Assembly: GCF_964340395.1 (NCBI RefSeq)
Contig: NC_135554.1
Span: 5,916,475 to 5,980,474, forward strand
DNA length: 64,000 bases
DNA from: Glandiceps talaboti
Taxonomy: Eukaryota > Hemichordata > Enteropneusta > Spengelidae
Direction: 5' to 3'
This document shows positions 47,401 to 60,040 of the stretch, in pieces (the stretch's first letter is position 1; every line of letters starts with the position of its first letter). The notes below the pieces were generated by a model that was not told where the DNA came from, ran no database searches, and was given only the letters and a program-made list of their open reading frames with translations. Made by a program: the position numbers and the translations under genes.

Positions 47401-50400
47401 AATTACTTACCCTGGTTAACGGAAATTGCAAAATATCATATGCTTATTGTCCGGCTATGATGGCACTAGTATGGTAGACTATTGCCTCGAGGGCTGTTAT
47501 GAAGCAACTATTTCACGAGGCTGAAAGCAGAGAAAATTGTTACTACATAACAGCACAAATGTAATATGATGTCTACTAGTGTCCGAATAAGGCCAGATAA
47601 TAAGCGTTTTTATAACACATCATATTCCCAGGCACATAGTCTTTCCAGAGTGAATGAAAAATCACTGCTAGGACTAGTTTCGCGCTATTATAATAGTGCC
47701 CTAGGGAAATAGAAAACGTATATAGCCCTGTATGCATCAAAGTCAAATGGATCGCTAGTCCTTACCATGTGACACGATCTAAACCATTCACTGAAAGCTG
47801 TATGAAAACGATAATTCTATTATAAGACATCCAATTAGCATACTCTTGTCTAAGAGTTGAAATACAGAGGTGTTCATAAAAAACACGTGCATTGATCAGA
47901 GAGGGAAATTGCTATATCTCATTTTCTGTTGTTTTTTTAAATCAGTTCAACTTGGGATCATAAACAACTATGTAAGTTTCAACTTTATAATATTGTGTCT
48001 ACCATTATACGAGTATCAACGTGGTCAGGTATCAAGTCTTGAACTGAATCTTCTAACAACGACATATATTTAATATGTTAATATGGGTGCAGTCAGACAA
48101 TTGTGTACAACATAATATTAACATTGATTTAATGTCTTATCATACCGAATTCAGTTCTCGTTGTGCTATCAACGGGAGGCCCAATTTCAGGATGGTCCCT
48201 GGTAGCACCAGTTCCTAGCTTCCATGGTACATCACTTCCAGGTTCATTCTCCCATCCACACCATGCTTTGGAGCCCTCGCCCTCAAAGTCACATTCAAAA
48301 CTATAGTGGGCTTCATAAAAAATTTGAAAGGGATAAAAAAATATTTTCTAATCACATGAAATTGTACTGGCAATGCAATCTCGTCATGATAAAGCTCTAT
48401 TTAAGAATTAATTTGCGCACGCGTGCATGCGTGTTTGAGCATGTGTGTTTACGTTTTTGTTCTTTGTTTGTTGATATAGATTCGACAAATATAAAATGAT
48501 ACATTCCTAATATGTTTGTTGTAAGTCTCAAGTTAACAGTCGCTCTTATTTTTGCATTGTAAAGGACCAATGTTGAGAAATAATGTATATACGTACTTGT
48601 AGTGATCAGCATCTTATGTATGTATGTATGTATGTATGTATGTATGTATGAATGACATTTCGTCAGAAGACATTGTTTACATGTGAAGAGACATTGCATG
48701 ATGTCATGTTTCGTGGTCACGTCAGGTCGTGCTCGTGTGACAGCTGGGCAAGTGTTGGTTCACGTTGTGTATGTAAAACCAGCTGGACATCACGCCGACT
48801 TTGACGGTGTTTAATCTATTCCAGTGATAGTCCCACTTTGAGACAGAGGCAATCCTAGGTACAATATAAATTGTTGCGTTGTCTAACTGTTTTCTGCAGA
48901 TCTGCCTAAAGACTGCATATGTATCTAAATAATGATACTCACAATGTACATAGTTTCCGTTATAGTTCACAATGTCATGAAATGGTGTGAATGTTATTTC
49001 TATTATTCGTAATAGAAATAATTTCATATGCAAAACATTTATTCTATTTTCTTACTCAGTACATTGAACTTAAATGCTATGCTTACGTGAATTTGGGCAG
49101 TCTCCATCATTGAACGTTATATCGTCCAAAGCTATGTCTCCATGGTGACCACTTCCACTTTCTGCTTCAAAGATTATCTAGAATAATTCAATGCATCGAC
49201 ACCTTGAATGTAGTCAATGTATTTAAGCGTTCGAAGTGCAGACGTGAATTCTTAGAATGTACAAGAAACATTACATAATTTCTCTCGAGCTCCTGTCATA
49301 GTTACAAATGAAAGAAGTAAACTCAGTTGACACATTTAAAGTCGATTGACAAACATTTTGACTGTACGGTAAGAGCTTAGATTATGGACTCTGTATGCCA
49401 TTGAAAAATGCGTGTTTTTGTGAAATATAATAAAAGACATAACTGGCTAAAACAGTGTCAAAACTATACCTGGAAACTGTTTGGTGATGAAAGGTGAACA
49501 GAACCATAGAGCCATTCGTCTAGTTGGTTTCCCTGTCTAGTCCAAATTTTTGTTCTGGTAGTTATGTCACCAGTCTCATTCTTGTAAATATTAAGTGTAT
49601 TCACATGTGTACCATAGATGTGATACCAAAATGTTACACAAGATTGGCTAGTTCCAGCTATGACGTCACTAATTATTTGTGCAACGTCATCAGTAGACCG
49701 AGACTCAGTTTCCACATAGATATAAGAACCATCACCTGGAAAATTAACAAAACTAAAATTATTTAATCGATTACTTCAAAGAAAGGGTACAAATACCTAT
49801 ATCGCGTTATGAAAAGTACAAGGAGAATGCTAGTGTTATCCTTCTACATGTGCAGTGTAGCATACGTATATTTGTGCACACCTTTGTTCAGACAGACTTC
49901 GCGTTGGCATTAATTCAAGGCCGAATGTTTGATAACTTGCTATACCAAATTGGACACTGTGATGGGCGAATGAAAATAATCGAGTTCAACAAATTAAACA
50001 CTAACTTCTTGTTTTCTTAATACCTAAAATGTAGGAAATGTTTGTTATGCACCAACCTGTGCCCGTTGTATGATCTGTGACTGGTCCATGGTCTTCATTG
50101 TTTTTGGCTTTAGTTAGAACCAACTCAACATCGTCTGTTACAGTAGTTGACTGAGTCCATGAACACATGTTGAACTCAAAGGTACAATCATATGTACTAG
50201 AAGCTGCATGAGAAAAAGAAATATCATATTTCAAGAGATATCGACAATGCGATTGATTTTACTATTATAATTTCCACGTACTTCCTTCCATTAACTATTT
50301 CAACATCATTCAAACAAAGCTATTATCGTGGTGCCAGACACATTAAGTACAAATATTTTTAATCATTTTTTTAATGAAGAAACAAATATGATAATACAAT

Positions 50401-53400
50401 CCTTGTGATGATAAAAGCAATTATATTTCTGAGGGTGTTATTACCTCCTATGATTGCTCGACTGCCAACTACTTATTTGTTGAAGTTTTGTCATCAATTA
50501 TGGGGTAACACTTTCGTGAGATTAAATCTAAGCTGAAATACTCAACGACGTCTTTTCAAACACAATTACTAAGTGATCGCAAAACTCATTTATTTGAATA
50601 ACATTACACTCTATTTAGTAAAATTAAGTTTGAAATGTTACCTGGTGGTGAAGGCGTCGCAGTTTTAGGTAATGGCATTGGTGGAGGTACTGCTGACGAA
50701 GGAGAAATATCACAATAATCAGTTGTAAATCTGACGTCATCAATAGCGATAGCACCACTGCTGTCCGAACTCACTATTTCAAAGATAATCTAATTTGAAA
50801 TGTCAATACAAAATAAGGATGTTATGTTTACTAATCGGTTAACATGTAAAGATCCTTGTAGCACAGGTCTATACGAAAAATTCAAGGTAAAAGACTCCTG
50901 TGAACTAGACTATTGATGGCGAAATGGCAATCACTGGTCATGATATGTAAGTCATTTCTAGGCCCATCTTCAATATCCTACACGGTTATCAAACTGACTT
51001 GAATTATTTGATTAAGTTGAACACTTCTTTTAAAAACAACGGCGGGTTACAAGTCCAAGTAAACATCTCAAGCATCTCCATAGCCTGTTTTATAATGCAG
51101 ATTATAGAAAATTACAAATACGGACTTAATAAATTAATGGACAATTGAGAAGCATTTCGATTTCACAGATGGTGCGTGTCAATCCCAGATTTCACAAATA
51201 ACACGTGACAGACATTAGTTTGACAGATAACACGTGACAGACACTGGTTGCACAGATAACACGTGAAAAAATAGCAATTAACAAGGACTGATTTCCTAAG
51301 ATCAAATATATGTCAGAATATGGCATCTGAAGAAACTTACGTTGTACTCAACAGTGCTAACAACTGGGACAAATCCTCTCAACCAATCATTTGTTGAACT
51401 TCCTTCCAATACCCAATATGGCTGCTCTCCTGGAAACTCTGATGTGTAATTTACATATACTGTAAATTTACCAATGGAACCGGTTGTATAGTACCTATAT
51501 ACCAATATGGATACACAACTGTAACATAACCGCTTAGCTAAATAGTTCACACATTAACGAATATTATAGGTAAAAACGTCTTACAAATTCACTTTCAAAA
51601 TGCTAATTTCCCTTACGTGACTATGAGGATAAATCATGGGGTTGCGAAATGTCTGAACATACATCAAACGTATATGTCAACACTCTGTACAAAAACAAAT
51701 GACTGTTAATTACATGCAGCATTGATGAACATCACATAGAGGCGACAGACCCCTCCTGCTTTGACATTCTGTACTGTGTTAACAGACTGTGGTAAAATCA
51801 ATTTCATCAAAATCTGAAGAACAAACACTAGTTAAACCCTGCATCAATTACTTAATGTTATCAACCACTATAAACATACATGACGGCATGTACGAATAAT
51901 GAGAACGACCACAATCAGAAAAATGTTAACACCTATTTTTATCGTGAGAAATATAGCGGCAAAGGTATGGTGTCGAAACTAAATACAGACCGATAATATA
52001 TAAAGGTACACACGGTCGTGCACTTGATATTTTCTATACTTAGTTCAAATATTCTTACCAGAAAAGCAAACATTTTCCGTTGACGTCTGTTGCACCTAAT
52101 TGGGGACTTAGTAGCCTTGCTATCTTACCACTTCCAGTTTCACTTGTCACTTCCAGGTATAGAAAATAATCTGAAATTTGAAAGAATCTCTGTCATTTGT
52201 TTAAATAATTATAAGGTATCGCTGGTTTTAATAAAACACTTAAGTTAGTATACATTTTCACAAAGTGGATTTCTGATCAACAAAGACATTTAGAGACACT
52301 ACGCACTAATAATTGGTGAATTCAAAAAAGCGGGTCACCATGTCTCCTGAAAATCTATACGTCATCAAAATTGATAAAATCACTGAAACGTGACATTTCA
52401 TAAAACCATACATTCTGAAATTGTTTGGTCTTTACACTAATTAGCTTAAACAATGTCGAAAATTAATATCATCTCCTTTGTGTTATTTTGGGACTCTATA
52501 AATAGAATTTGTCATTCAAATTCTATATCTATAGAGAATTTGAACGGAACTTGACGCACTAGGATTAGCCATCGATTCTGATGTAAACACTCTGTAAAGA
52601 ATGCTAATGGTTTTATATCTCCATCAAGTAGATACAAATATTGGTCACTGTATATTGTCATTCCACGAAGTGAAATTCCTTTCTTTCATCTACAAAAACG
52701 TGCGTTATTAGGGCATGTTTTGATTTGTACAGTCCATGATCGACCTTTGACCTTATTATGGGCGTCACACCATAGCTCGTCTTGTGCGCTACTTTAATAA
52801 GTTTTAGAACACGCTAACAAAAATAAGTAGAATAATGAAAATTCAATACATTTTTACATTCATTGCGTAGAATGAAATAGTTCAACTTTTTACATGGGTG
52901 TTTCCTAAAAGTATGCACTTCGACCGTCGGTCAAATTTATAAACAGGATTGATTCAGTCTCGGCTTCTTTTTTTTGGACAAGTGATAAAGTAATGATTTA
53001 TTTTCCAATCATTATTAGTAAGCAATATTGTGTGATATTGAAACTTGAATTATTGCAACTATATGTGACATTTATTAGCGGATGTCGGAGCCTTTCTTCC
53101 TTGGTTTACCTTAATGACTCTAGTGTAAAGAATCGTCGTTTTGTGAAACTAAAAGTAACGTAGTCAGCAGTGAACATCAGGTTTACATACATTGACATTA
53201 TTTAGTGACATGTAACATTTATAGTTGCTTGACTCTTGTACAATTTGAACTTAGGTTCAATTGGAATTTGCGTTGGTCTGTACATGTGTACGTGGTATTT
53301 TCACCGTGTACTCACTAATGATGATGATCGTGTTGTCTATACGTATGAAATATACAGAGAAACCCCCACCCCAAAAAACAATTAATGAATAAATAACAAA

Positions 53401-55394
53401 ATGAATTAATTAATAATTAATTAATTTAAAAAAAACATTACAGGACAAAACTTTTAAATCACTCTGTATTCATTGTTTCTTCTGACTAAACCTTACAAGC
53501 CCTTGTTAAGATTTCGAAGAATAAGTTATAATGTAACGATAACAGGTATATACATCAACAACAGATAAAAAAACTAAGGTTGTACAAAAATAGGTATGAA
53601 GTGGCTAGGATTCCATAAGGTTTATATTTACGTACCGTTTTCACTATTAAAACTATGGTCTTTATCTGGTCCATTGGTAACATCGACAGCTTTCTGACTT
53701 GACCAATCAAAATCATTTTTAGTGTCGTTTACAAACGAACACATGCTACCAGCACCAAAATCACAGTCCAAGATACCCCGGCATGTACCACTTTGTATAC
53801 TAATGTCGTCGATAGCAAGATCGCCTTCATATCGTTTGTAAGATATTCGATATGGTACATCTCAAAAGTTATCTAATTGAGGAATATTAATATGGATAAA
53901 ATTAATAGATAATATTCATATTTTACATCTATATACCTTTAGCATCGTAATATGTACAAGTTCGTCTACTCTAAGGAGTACATTCGCATGCATGCAATCT
54001 GATTAAAATCTGATGTGGTGAAAGCGGCTAGATATGCCTTTACTTACCTCTATATTTCCATAGTTTTGTGTCGTTTGTTTTGTTCGGAGTGATCGCCGCC
54101 TTCCCACATCTGAACCTAGACAATCTCGTGCTTGGCCAATCAGCCTTCCCAACAAAGAAGGGAAGGCGGCGATCACTCCGAACAAAACCAAACGACACAA
54201 AACGATGGAAATATAGAGGTAAATAAAGGCCTCTAGCCGCTTTCACCACATCAGATTTTAATCAGATTGATTCGCATGCTGTTATATAGTTTGTTATCAA
54301 AGTAAGTATAGGAGAAACGACATGTATATGCAACTGCAAGCCACCTCACAGAGACTAAATGTGTGGAATATTTGGAAATTAAATGTAATCAAACATTTGC
54401 ATAACTGATCTCACTGATTTAACATCTGTGACAAATTGCCTCCTGTACTCATATGATAGTAGAGAACCAACAAAATATGTCACAACAATTACGTCAACAG
54501 TTATCATTAATTTACTAAACCGTAGACCCTCCACGGGTCTATATGGGAAGCCGTTCAGGCCAAAAGTATTTTTTTATTTTTGCTATAGTATTTTATATTT
54601 TTCGTACTTACAAACTAATTTTAACAGTTTATGTACTTTTATTCCATGTTCACATTATTTTAATTGGAATAAGTTTGCATTTATTTGAGAATATTGTTTT
54701 ATTTTTCGTAAAACCAGAAGTATTTTAAGGATTATATATAATTGAAAGTCAAAAATATATTTTTTGTTAAAGTTTTTTATTTTATTTTTTAAATTATTTT
54801 TAAAAAAATTTCAACTTTTTTTTTTTTTTCTTCCCAACTTTTTTTTTTTTTGGCCGAGTCTGATGACCAGCGCCTGTCACGAGTACGTCGTGCTCGTGAC
54901 AGGCATGTCCTTCGACATCCATTACGACGTGTTTCGGCGTCAAATACATCTTCTCATTACCTTCGAAATTGGTCGCTCAAACATTATATCAGATCTCAAA
55001 ACTGTTAATTTACGTGTGATAGTATCTGTTTTTTCCAACACACATGTGTACACCGTCACGTTAAGGTTATCGACCGCATGTATGATGTACTACATGATCG
55101 ATGTAGTACGTAGGACACGATCCATGTGCAACGGGTAAAGGTAGTTAATCTAAAACAACTAAAGTTTGTTGCATCAATAACAATACATTCATTTTTGTGA
55201 AACTGAAGATGGTACACTATACTGTGAGCGTGAGCAAAACAGCTTTAGGAACAAAAACGTGAGGAAAAGCGAACGCGTATTTCCAATGGATCAGTCAGGT
55301 ACTACTTCTTGTACGAGCGCACATATTGACGTCGACCTGCTGTATTACATATCAACCTAAACCAGCTTTTATCGCCTTATCATCATCATCATCA

Positions 55395-55433
<39 letters not shown>

Positions 55434-55448
55434 TTGTTGTCGTTGTCG

Positions 55449-55491
<43 letters not shown>

Positions 55492-58400
55492 AAAGATTCA
55501 GTTTACTTCATCGTACATTGTAGTATACATTCTCTCGGTGTTCTGAGTACACATGCATATATCATGAAAAGTTGAGAACAACACGTCTACGTATGTAATA
55601 CAGCAGGTCGACGTCAACATGTGCGCTCGTACTAGAAGTACCTGACTGACCCATTGGAAATACCTTTACCCGTTGCACATGGATCGTACGCGGCTGAAGT
55701 CGCGGTTGTTGGAAAAACAGATACTATCACACGTCAATTAACAGTTTTGAGATCTGATATAATGTTTGAGCGATCAATTTCGAAGGTAATAAGAACGTGT
55801 ATTTGACGCCAAAACACGAGTGTGAAGCTATCATCATATTCATATTCATCTTCACTTTTAAAAGTTGACCTTCACGCTCAATGTGAATATATGACGATAG
55901 CTTCACACGTTCATCATCAGTAAGATTCGAAGTCTTCCGAATGGGTACGAACACGCGTTCGGCAAATCACATATCCTTAATTGACATGTTGAAATCATGT
56001 GATTGTAATTACTTTCCCTTGATTTGCGTGGATTTTCATGCTTTATTTTTATTTTTGCCAGAGAGTATCAAAGTATTGTCAAATAAAAAACTAATTTGGA
56101 TGTTTATGCCTTTCCCATATCTTTGAAAATGAAATATCAATATATCATATGGGTGTACAAAACACCTATATGAGTAATGTAATAAAATACGGCCTGGATG
56201 GGTGTATTTTGAATCCGTGACATCAAGTGACAAGGTGATATCACTTGGCCACTTAGTGTCATGGATTTTTTTTTGATTTCCCGCAGTGCCACTATCTTTG
56301 AAACCCTACTTAACACTTAACACTTACACTGTTGAAATTTACACAAATTGTCAAAATAGTGTCAAGACCACAATTATCACAATGTATGTAGTTCCCTTAA
56401 TAGGGGAGGGGCAACACAATTGATTGTAAAAAATATGGTCCATGGTGCAAATTGGATACTCTGGCAAAAATAAAAAGAGAGCATGCAAATCCACGCGTCA
56501 AATGAAAATTAATTACAATCACATGATTTCAACCTGTCAATGAAGGATATGTGATTTGCCGAATGTGTGTTCGTACCCATTTGGGAGACTTCGAATCTGA
56601 TGATGAACATGTGAAGCTATCATCATATTCACATTGAGCGTAGAGGTCAACTTTTGAACGTGAACGTGAAGATGAATATGATGGTAGCTTCACACTCGTC
56701 GCCGAAACACGTCGTAATGGATGTCAAAGGTCACGTCTCGTACTCGTGACAGGCGCCTGGTACGAGCACGACGTGCTCTGCACCGGCGCCTGTCAGCAGA
56801 CTCGGCCCAAAAAAAAGTTGGGAAGGAAAAAAAAAAAAAGTTGAAATTTTTTTTTTAATAATTTAAAAAATAAAATAAAAAACTTTAACAAAAAATATAT
56901 TTTTGACTTTCAATTATATATAATCCTTAAAATAATTCTGGTTTGACGAAAAGTAAAACAATATTCTCAAATAAATGCAAACTTATTTCAATTAAAATAA
57001 TGTGAACATGGAATAAAAGTACATGAACGGTTAAAATTAGTTTGTAAGTACGAAAAATATAAAATACTATAGCTAAAATAAAAAAATATTTTTGGCCTGA
57101 ACGGCTTCCCATAGGTCTATGGCTAAACCATTAAAGCTCACTGGTCTTAGTTATCTTTTCTGCACATCTTTGGTGCGCATCTAATTTAAGAGAGTTTACA
57201 AACAAGAGTTTGATGCTAAAATACAAATGTGTCGTGGTTTTTCATGGCCAAGGTATATCTTGGTTTGATCTATTCTCTTGTAACGATTTGCTTCTCTTTC
57301 TTCTTCATTGCTTATCAAAAGTTAATTTCATCTACCAAAAGTCTTCCAATATTTCGTCGACTGATGACACTCATCTTCATCTGGGAATGAGGTCATGACC
57401 TAATAAAGACCACGACTCCACGACCTTCTCAATAAATGGACCCCTAAATAACGGCGTGTCTTGTCCTTTTTAGTTGACTCAGAGCTGATTTTTTTCTGCC
57501 TCTTCAATGTGTCTTGAGTGATTATGTATGTTCATCTGAATGTCAGTCATTGAAATATTGTGAGCTTGTGATAATATATTGTATTGCACTATTGAAAGGT
57601 GAAATCAACTTTTGTTGAGTATTCTACACATACTTCTAACACATACGAAGTTGTTGCTTTCAAAAAAGATTCAGTCGTGTTTGATGACCGCCGAGGCGTA
57701 CAAAGTAGTCGTTCAAGTCGGATGAACGACTACTTTGTTTCAGTTGAGCAACGAGGAACAAAACTAAAAGAATTAAATCGGTACAACCGAACACAGCAAC
57801 GAAGATATACTTTGGAATTACACATGATCCTTGAACAACCGTGAAAATGTTCAAATGTATCAAACTTTTGTTCGTAAACTTCCAAAAATATATTCTCACC
57901 AATTGATGTGATAGTATACATTGTATATAGCCACTACACCCACCTGATATGACCCCGCACTTTCCAAGTTGGCTTCACCTTGTAACCACTGGTTACCCTT
58001 ATTAAACCATCGTTTCCATACCGTCGTGTCAATTCCATTATCAACATCTTTCACAATGATTGAGAGAAATCCACAGTCCTTACCATACATATGATACCAG
58101 AATTTAAGACAACTATTGGTTGTAGAACTGTATGTCTTGGTGAATATTTTGGCTCTATGTAATGAACCAACGCCCACTGCACTGGCAAAGACGTAGTAGC
58201 CTATGGACGAATAAGAACATATTATGACCGACATACAGATAACATACCCATTTTTGAGGAAAAGCAAACTATTTTGTTGCAAATGCACAATGCCCTCACA
58301 TGTAATAAAACGTAGCGTGTAGTATGTATAATTAATGTGACTAGAATCGGTCTATAGTACAATTAAAATGATGGAGGCTTGGTGTTTCACTCACATTTGA

Positions 58401-60040
58401 TACACACCCCCAAAAACGTCTAACACAAAAGGAACAATTACATAGGTGCCGTGGGATGTAGAAGTAGTCAAGTTGATGTTGATTTATCAGTTTGAAAATA
58501 AACAATTGCAGCCATCGAAATCATCAAGTTCATTTGCAATGTTTTCATTAGAAGCCTGTTTTACTGCACTTTGAAAGAATAGCAATACTTATCAGTGTTC
58601 AATGTGATTGGGCAAAGGATCCTGCTGTGTTTATTGTGTCTCTGTTATTTGTTAGTCTAGAGTTGAAATATGTCTATCTTTGTATTAAAATGTAGTGTCC
58701 CCATGAGTGAAACACCAAGCTCACGTCATTTTAGCTGTAACAATTAATTGAAGTCTTTAACAAAAACATGACAACAAGAGGCTGCCAGCTCAAATCAACA
58801 ATGAATCATTCAAAATACTCGAATTTCTTTTCTCACGTAGGCTTGAAACTTGGCTATATCTACAGAGAAAACCCCACATCTCATACCATGCACGAGCCAG
58901 GTTTAACAACAAATATGGAAGATACACTATGGTCATTTCTACGCCACTACGGTTCTGCTGTGTTCGAAGTATGAGTCAAAATTGCCATTACTTTCGCGGA
59001 TTTCTTTTTTATACCTGGCGATTGTATAATTATATTAATCCCCCATATTTTTCTTCATTTACTACTACGGCTGGAAAATACTCGTGACCTAAGGATTGTC
59101 ACTACTCGTCTAGTGACAAGGGCCCCTAGGGCCACTCGTACTTTCCTTGGCTGAACGAAAAAGAAAATATATAATTATTGCCGGTAGAGTGTTACTCTTT
59201 GACAAATGTTGGTTGAATAAATTACTTCTAATTTTATGTTTGTTAGAGTAGAATCAACAATAGACAGCAATTTAATTTTAAGATTATTTACAACACCTCT
59301 AAATGTAATAGAGTGGTATTGAAATGATATGTTTCATTGTTGTGTTATATGTTCTAAGTTCATTTACTGCTTTCGTGTGCGAATTACACATATCCAACTG
59401 TAAACACCAGACCGTGGACGAACGGAACCTGTTAGAAACAGGAATGCTAATATACAACTTAGTTGGATTAATAACACTTGGCACAGTATGTGGAGTACAC
59501 AGACTTGTATTACATTCCATCATTTGATAAGAACAGTTTTTTATAGCCACTTTGCATAGTAGTTCATGTTCACAAACAAATATCCAGTTCCCCTGGCAAT
59601 TCATGTACACAGAAAGAGGCCATGAAAATGTCCGTATCACACCATGAAATGTAATACAAACATATGTTGTTTAAAACTACTGTGCTAAGTGTTATTAATC
59701 CAATTCATTTGTTCACGTTCTTTTTTTTTTGTAACAGGTTTCGTTCGTCCACGGTCTGATGTCGGCAGTTGTGCGATTTTATTCAAATCCTTAGAATGGC
59801 TTCAACCTCACACATAAATGCATTTTAAAAGACAATATTATCAAATGCTATTAAATGTGAAAAGCTGTCTATTTGTTGTTCACTTACCTCCACTTGCCCC
59901 CGTTGTGTGATCATAGGATGGACCGGTGTTCGCTGTTGGTGTTGCACCTTGATTTCTAACCCAGTCAGATGGATTGCCCTCATCGTTAGTCATTCCACAC
60001 ATGTCCGTCTCAAAATCACATGTAAAACCATCTCCTATTT
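41468..60040 (-). CDS. Multi-MAM-domain single-pass receptor, 17 exons found (5' end not found)
   Basis: Exons (minus, in order): 59888-60040, 57944-58200, 53636-53872, 52059-52170, 51341-51494, 50642-50789, 50057-50203, 49470-49735, 49087-49177, 48146-48310, 47119-47279, 46379-46595, 45840-45986, 43422-43687, 43010-43130, 42533-42641, 41468-41534. They encode about 939 residues forming five MAM domains. Each has an N-terminal CDFE/W exon, a core exon ([30 protein letters not shown]) and an acidic end motif ([16 protein letters not shown]). The TM exon reads [19 protein letters not shown] then YVRR, followed by a short acidic tail. MAM domains mediate adhesion or receptor dimerisation. All phases agree except 53636-53872, which is 237 bp where 1 mod 3 is needed, a frameshift. 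A possible terminal exon (51 codons, acceptor before 41084, stop at 40929) is weak. Signal peptide and any earlier domains were not found. Confidence 0.8.
43803..45104 (-). mobile_element. 5'-truncated copy of the L2/CR1-like LINE
   Basis: It corresponds to about 14966-16265 of the LINE at 12.6-16.3 kb, inverted, with the same GGCGCTATATAAATTG box and (ATCA)n tail. Differences are few: for example G to R and Y to H substitutions, and one extra T in the run just before the stop, which shifts the last ~10 codons. The reading frame from the break to position 43874 is otherwise intact. It sits in the MAM gene intron between the exons at 45840-45986 and 43422-43687. The low divergence implies recent insertion. 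Confidence 0.92.
45240..45470. mobile_element. Foldback repeat family, copy 2 (partial)
   Basis: Shares GTGACGTAGACATGTGCTGTCG, cut here as two blocks (GTGACGTAGACA and TGTGCTGTCG), plus GGCTCGTGCATGGTATAAT with copy 1. Only part of the palindromic region (AAAAAATATTGGAGAATAAC) remains. Confidence 0.55.
46278..46332. repeat. (GAGT)n/(CAGT)n short tetranucleotide array
   Basis: gagtgagtgagtgact followed by cagtcagtcagtcagtcag in a MAM gene intron. Confidence 0.75.
48614..48652. repeat. (TATG)n microsatellite
   Basis: Perfect tetranucleotide array of about nine units in a MAM gene intron. Confidence 0.9.
53995..54269. mobile_element. 275-bp foldback MITE, same family as 36999-37180
   Basis: Ends CAATCTGATTAAAATCTGAT and its inverted copy, with near full-length arms including GTTCGGAGTGATCGCCGCC. 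The 9-mer ATTCGCATG occurs at 53982-53990 and 54270-54278. The left one is separated from the element end by CATG, so the duplication is likely but the left edge is off by 4 bp. Both overlapping minus-strand ORFs are artefacts of the palindrome. Confidence 0.75.
54522..57122. mobile_element. 2.6-kb nested foldback element (three-stem architecture)
   Basis: It is flanked by the 7-mer CTAAACC at 54515-54521 and 57123-57129. The outer arms A (54522-54949) and A' (56700-57122) are inverted copies starting near GGGAAGCCGTTCAGGCC. Between them are two independent inverted pairs: B (54940-55143) with B' (55661-55825), which enclose a further pair C (55277-55353) and C' (55584-55662); and D (55815-56069) with D' (56455-56703). 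The order is A B C C' B' D D' A'. Folding gives one outer stem and two inner hairpins. A triplet microsatellite lies in the C loop. No transposase is visible. It is intronic in the MAM gene. Class unknown; it resembles Foldback elements in principle. Confidence 0.8.
55378..55491. repeat. (ATC)n(GTC)n(TTG)n compound triplet microsatellite
   Basis: Lies at the tip of the B/C hairpin of the nested foldback element. Confidence 0.95.
57700..57738. repeat. Perfect 16-bp hairpin
   Basis: ACAAAGTAGTCGTTCA and its exact inverse complement, separated by 7 bp. It lies outside the foldback element, about 200 bp downstream of the MAM core exon 57944-58200. Confidence 0.7.
58860..59165. mobile_element. 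Foldback repeat family, copy 3 (inverted)
   Basis: Contains CATGCACGAGCCAGG, TTCTACGCCACTACGG and the palindromic part CCCCATATTTTTCTTC to GACAAGGGCCCCTAGGG, in opposite orientation to the copy at 34968-35325. Confidence 0.6.
59394..59768. repeat. Inverted repeat pair, possible MITE
   Basis: CAGACCGTGGACGAACGGAA at 59409 is inverted as TTCGTTCGTCCACGGTCTG ending at 59759, with weaker match extending outward (CAACTG). About 350 bp apart, no coding capacity, no clear target duplication. Confidence 0.5.

Noticed and set aside
54003-54249. Minus-strand ORFs of 65 and 69 codons
   Set aside because: Both lie inside the palindromic MITE and arise from its arms.
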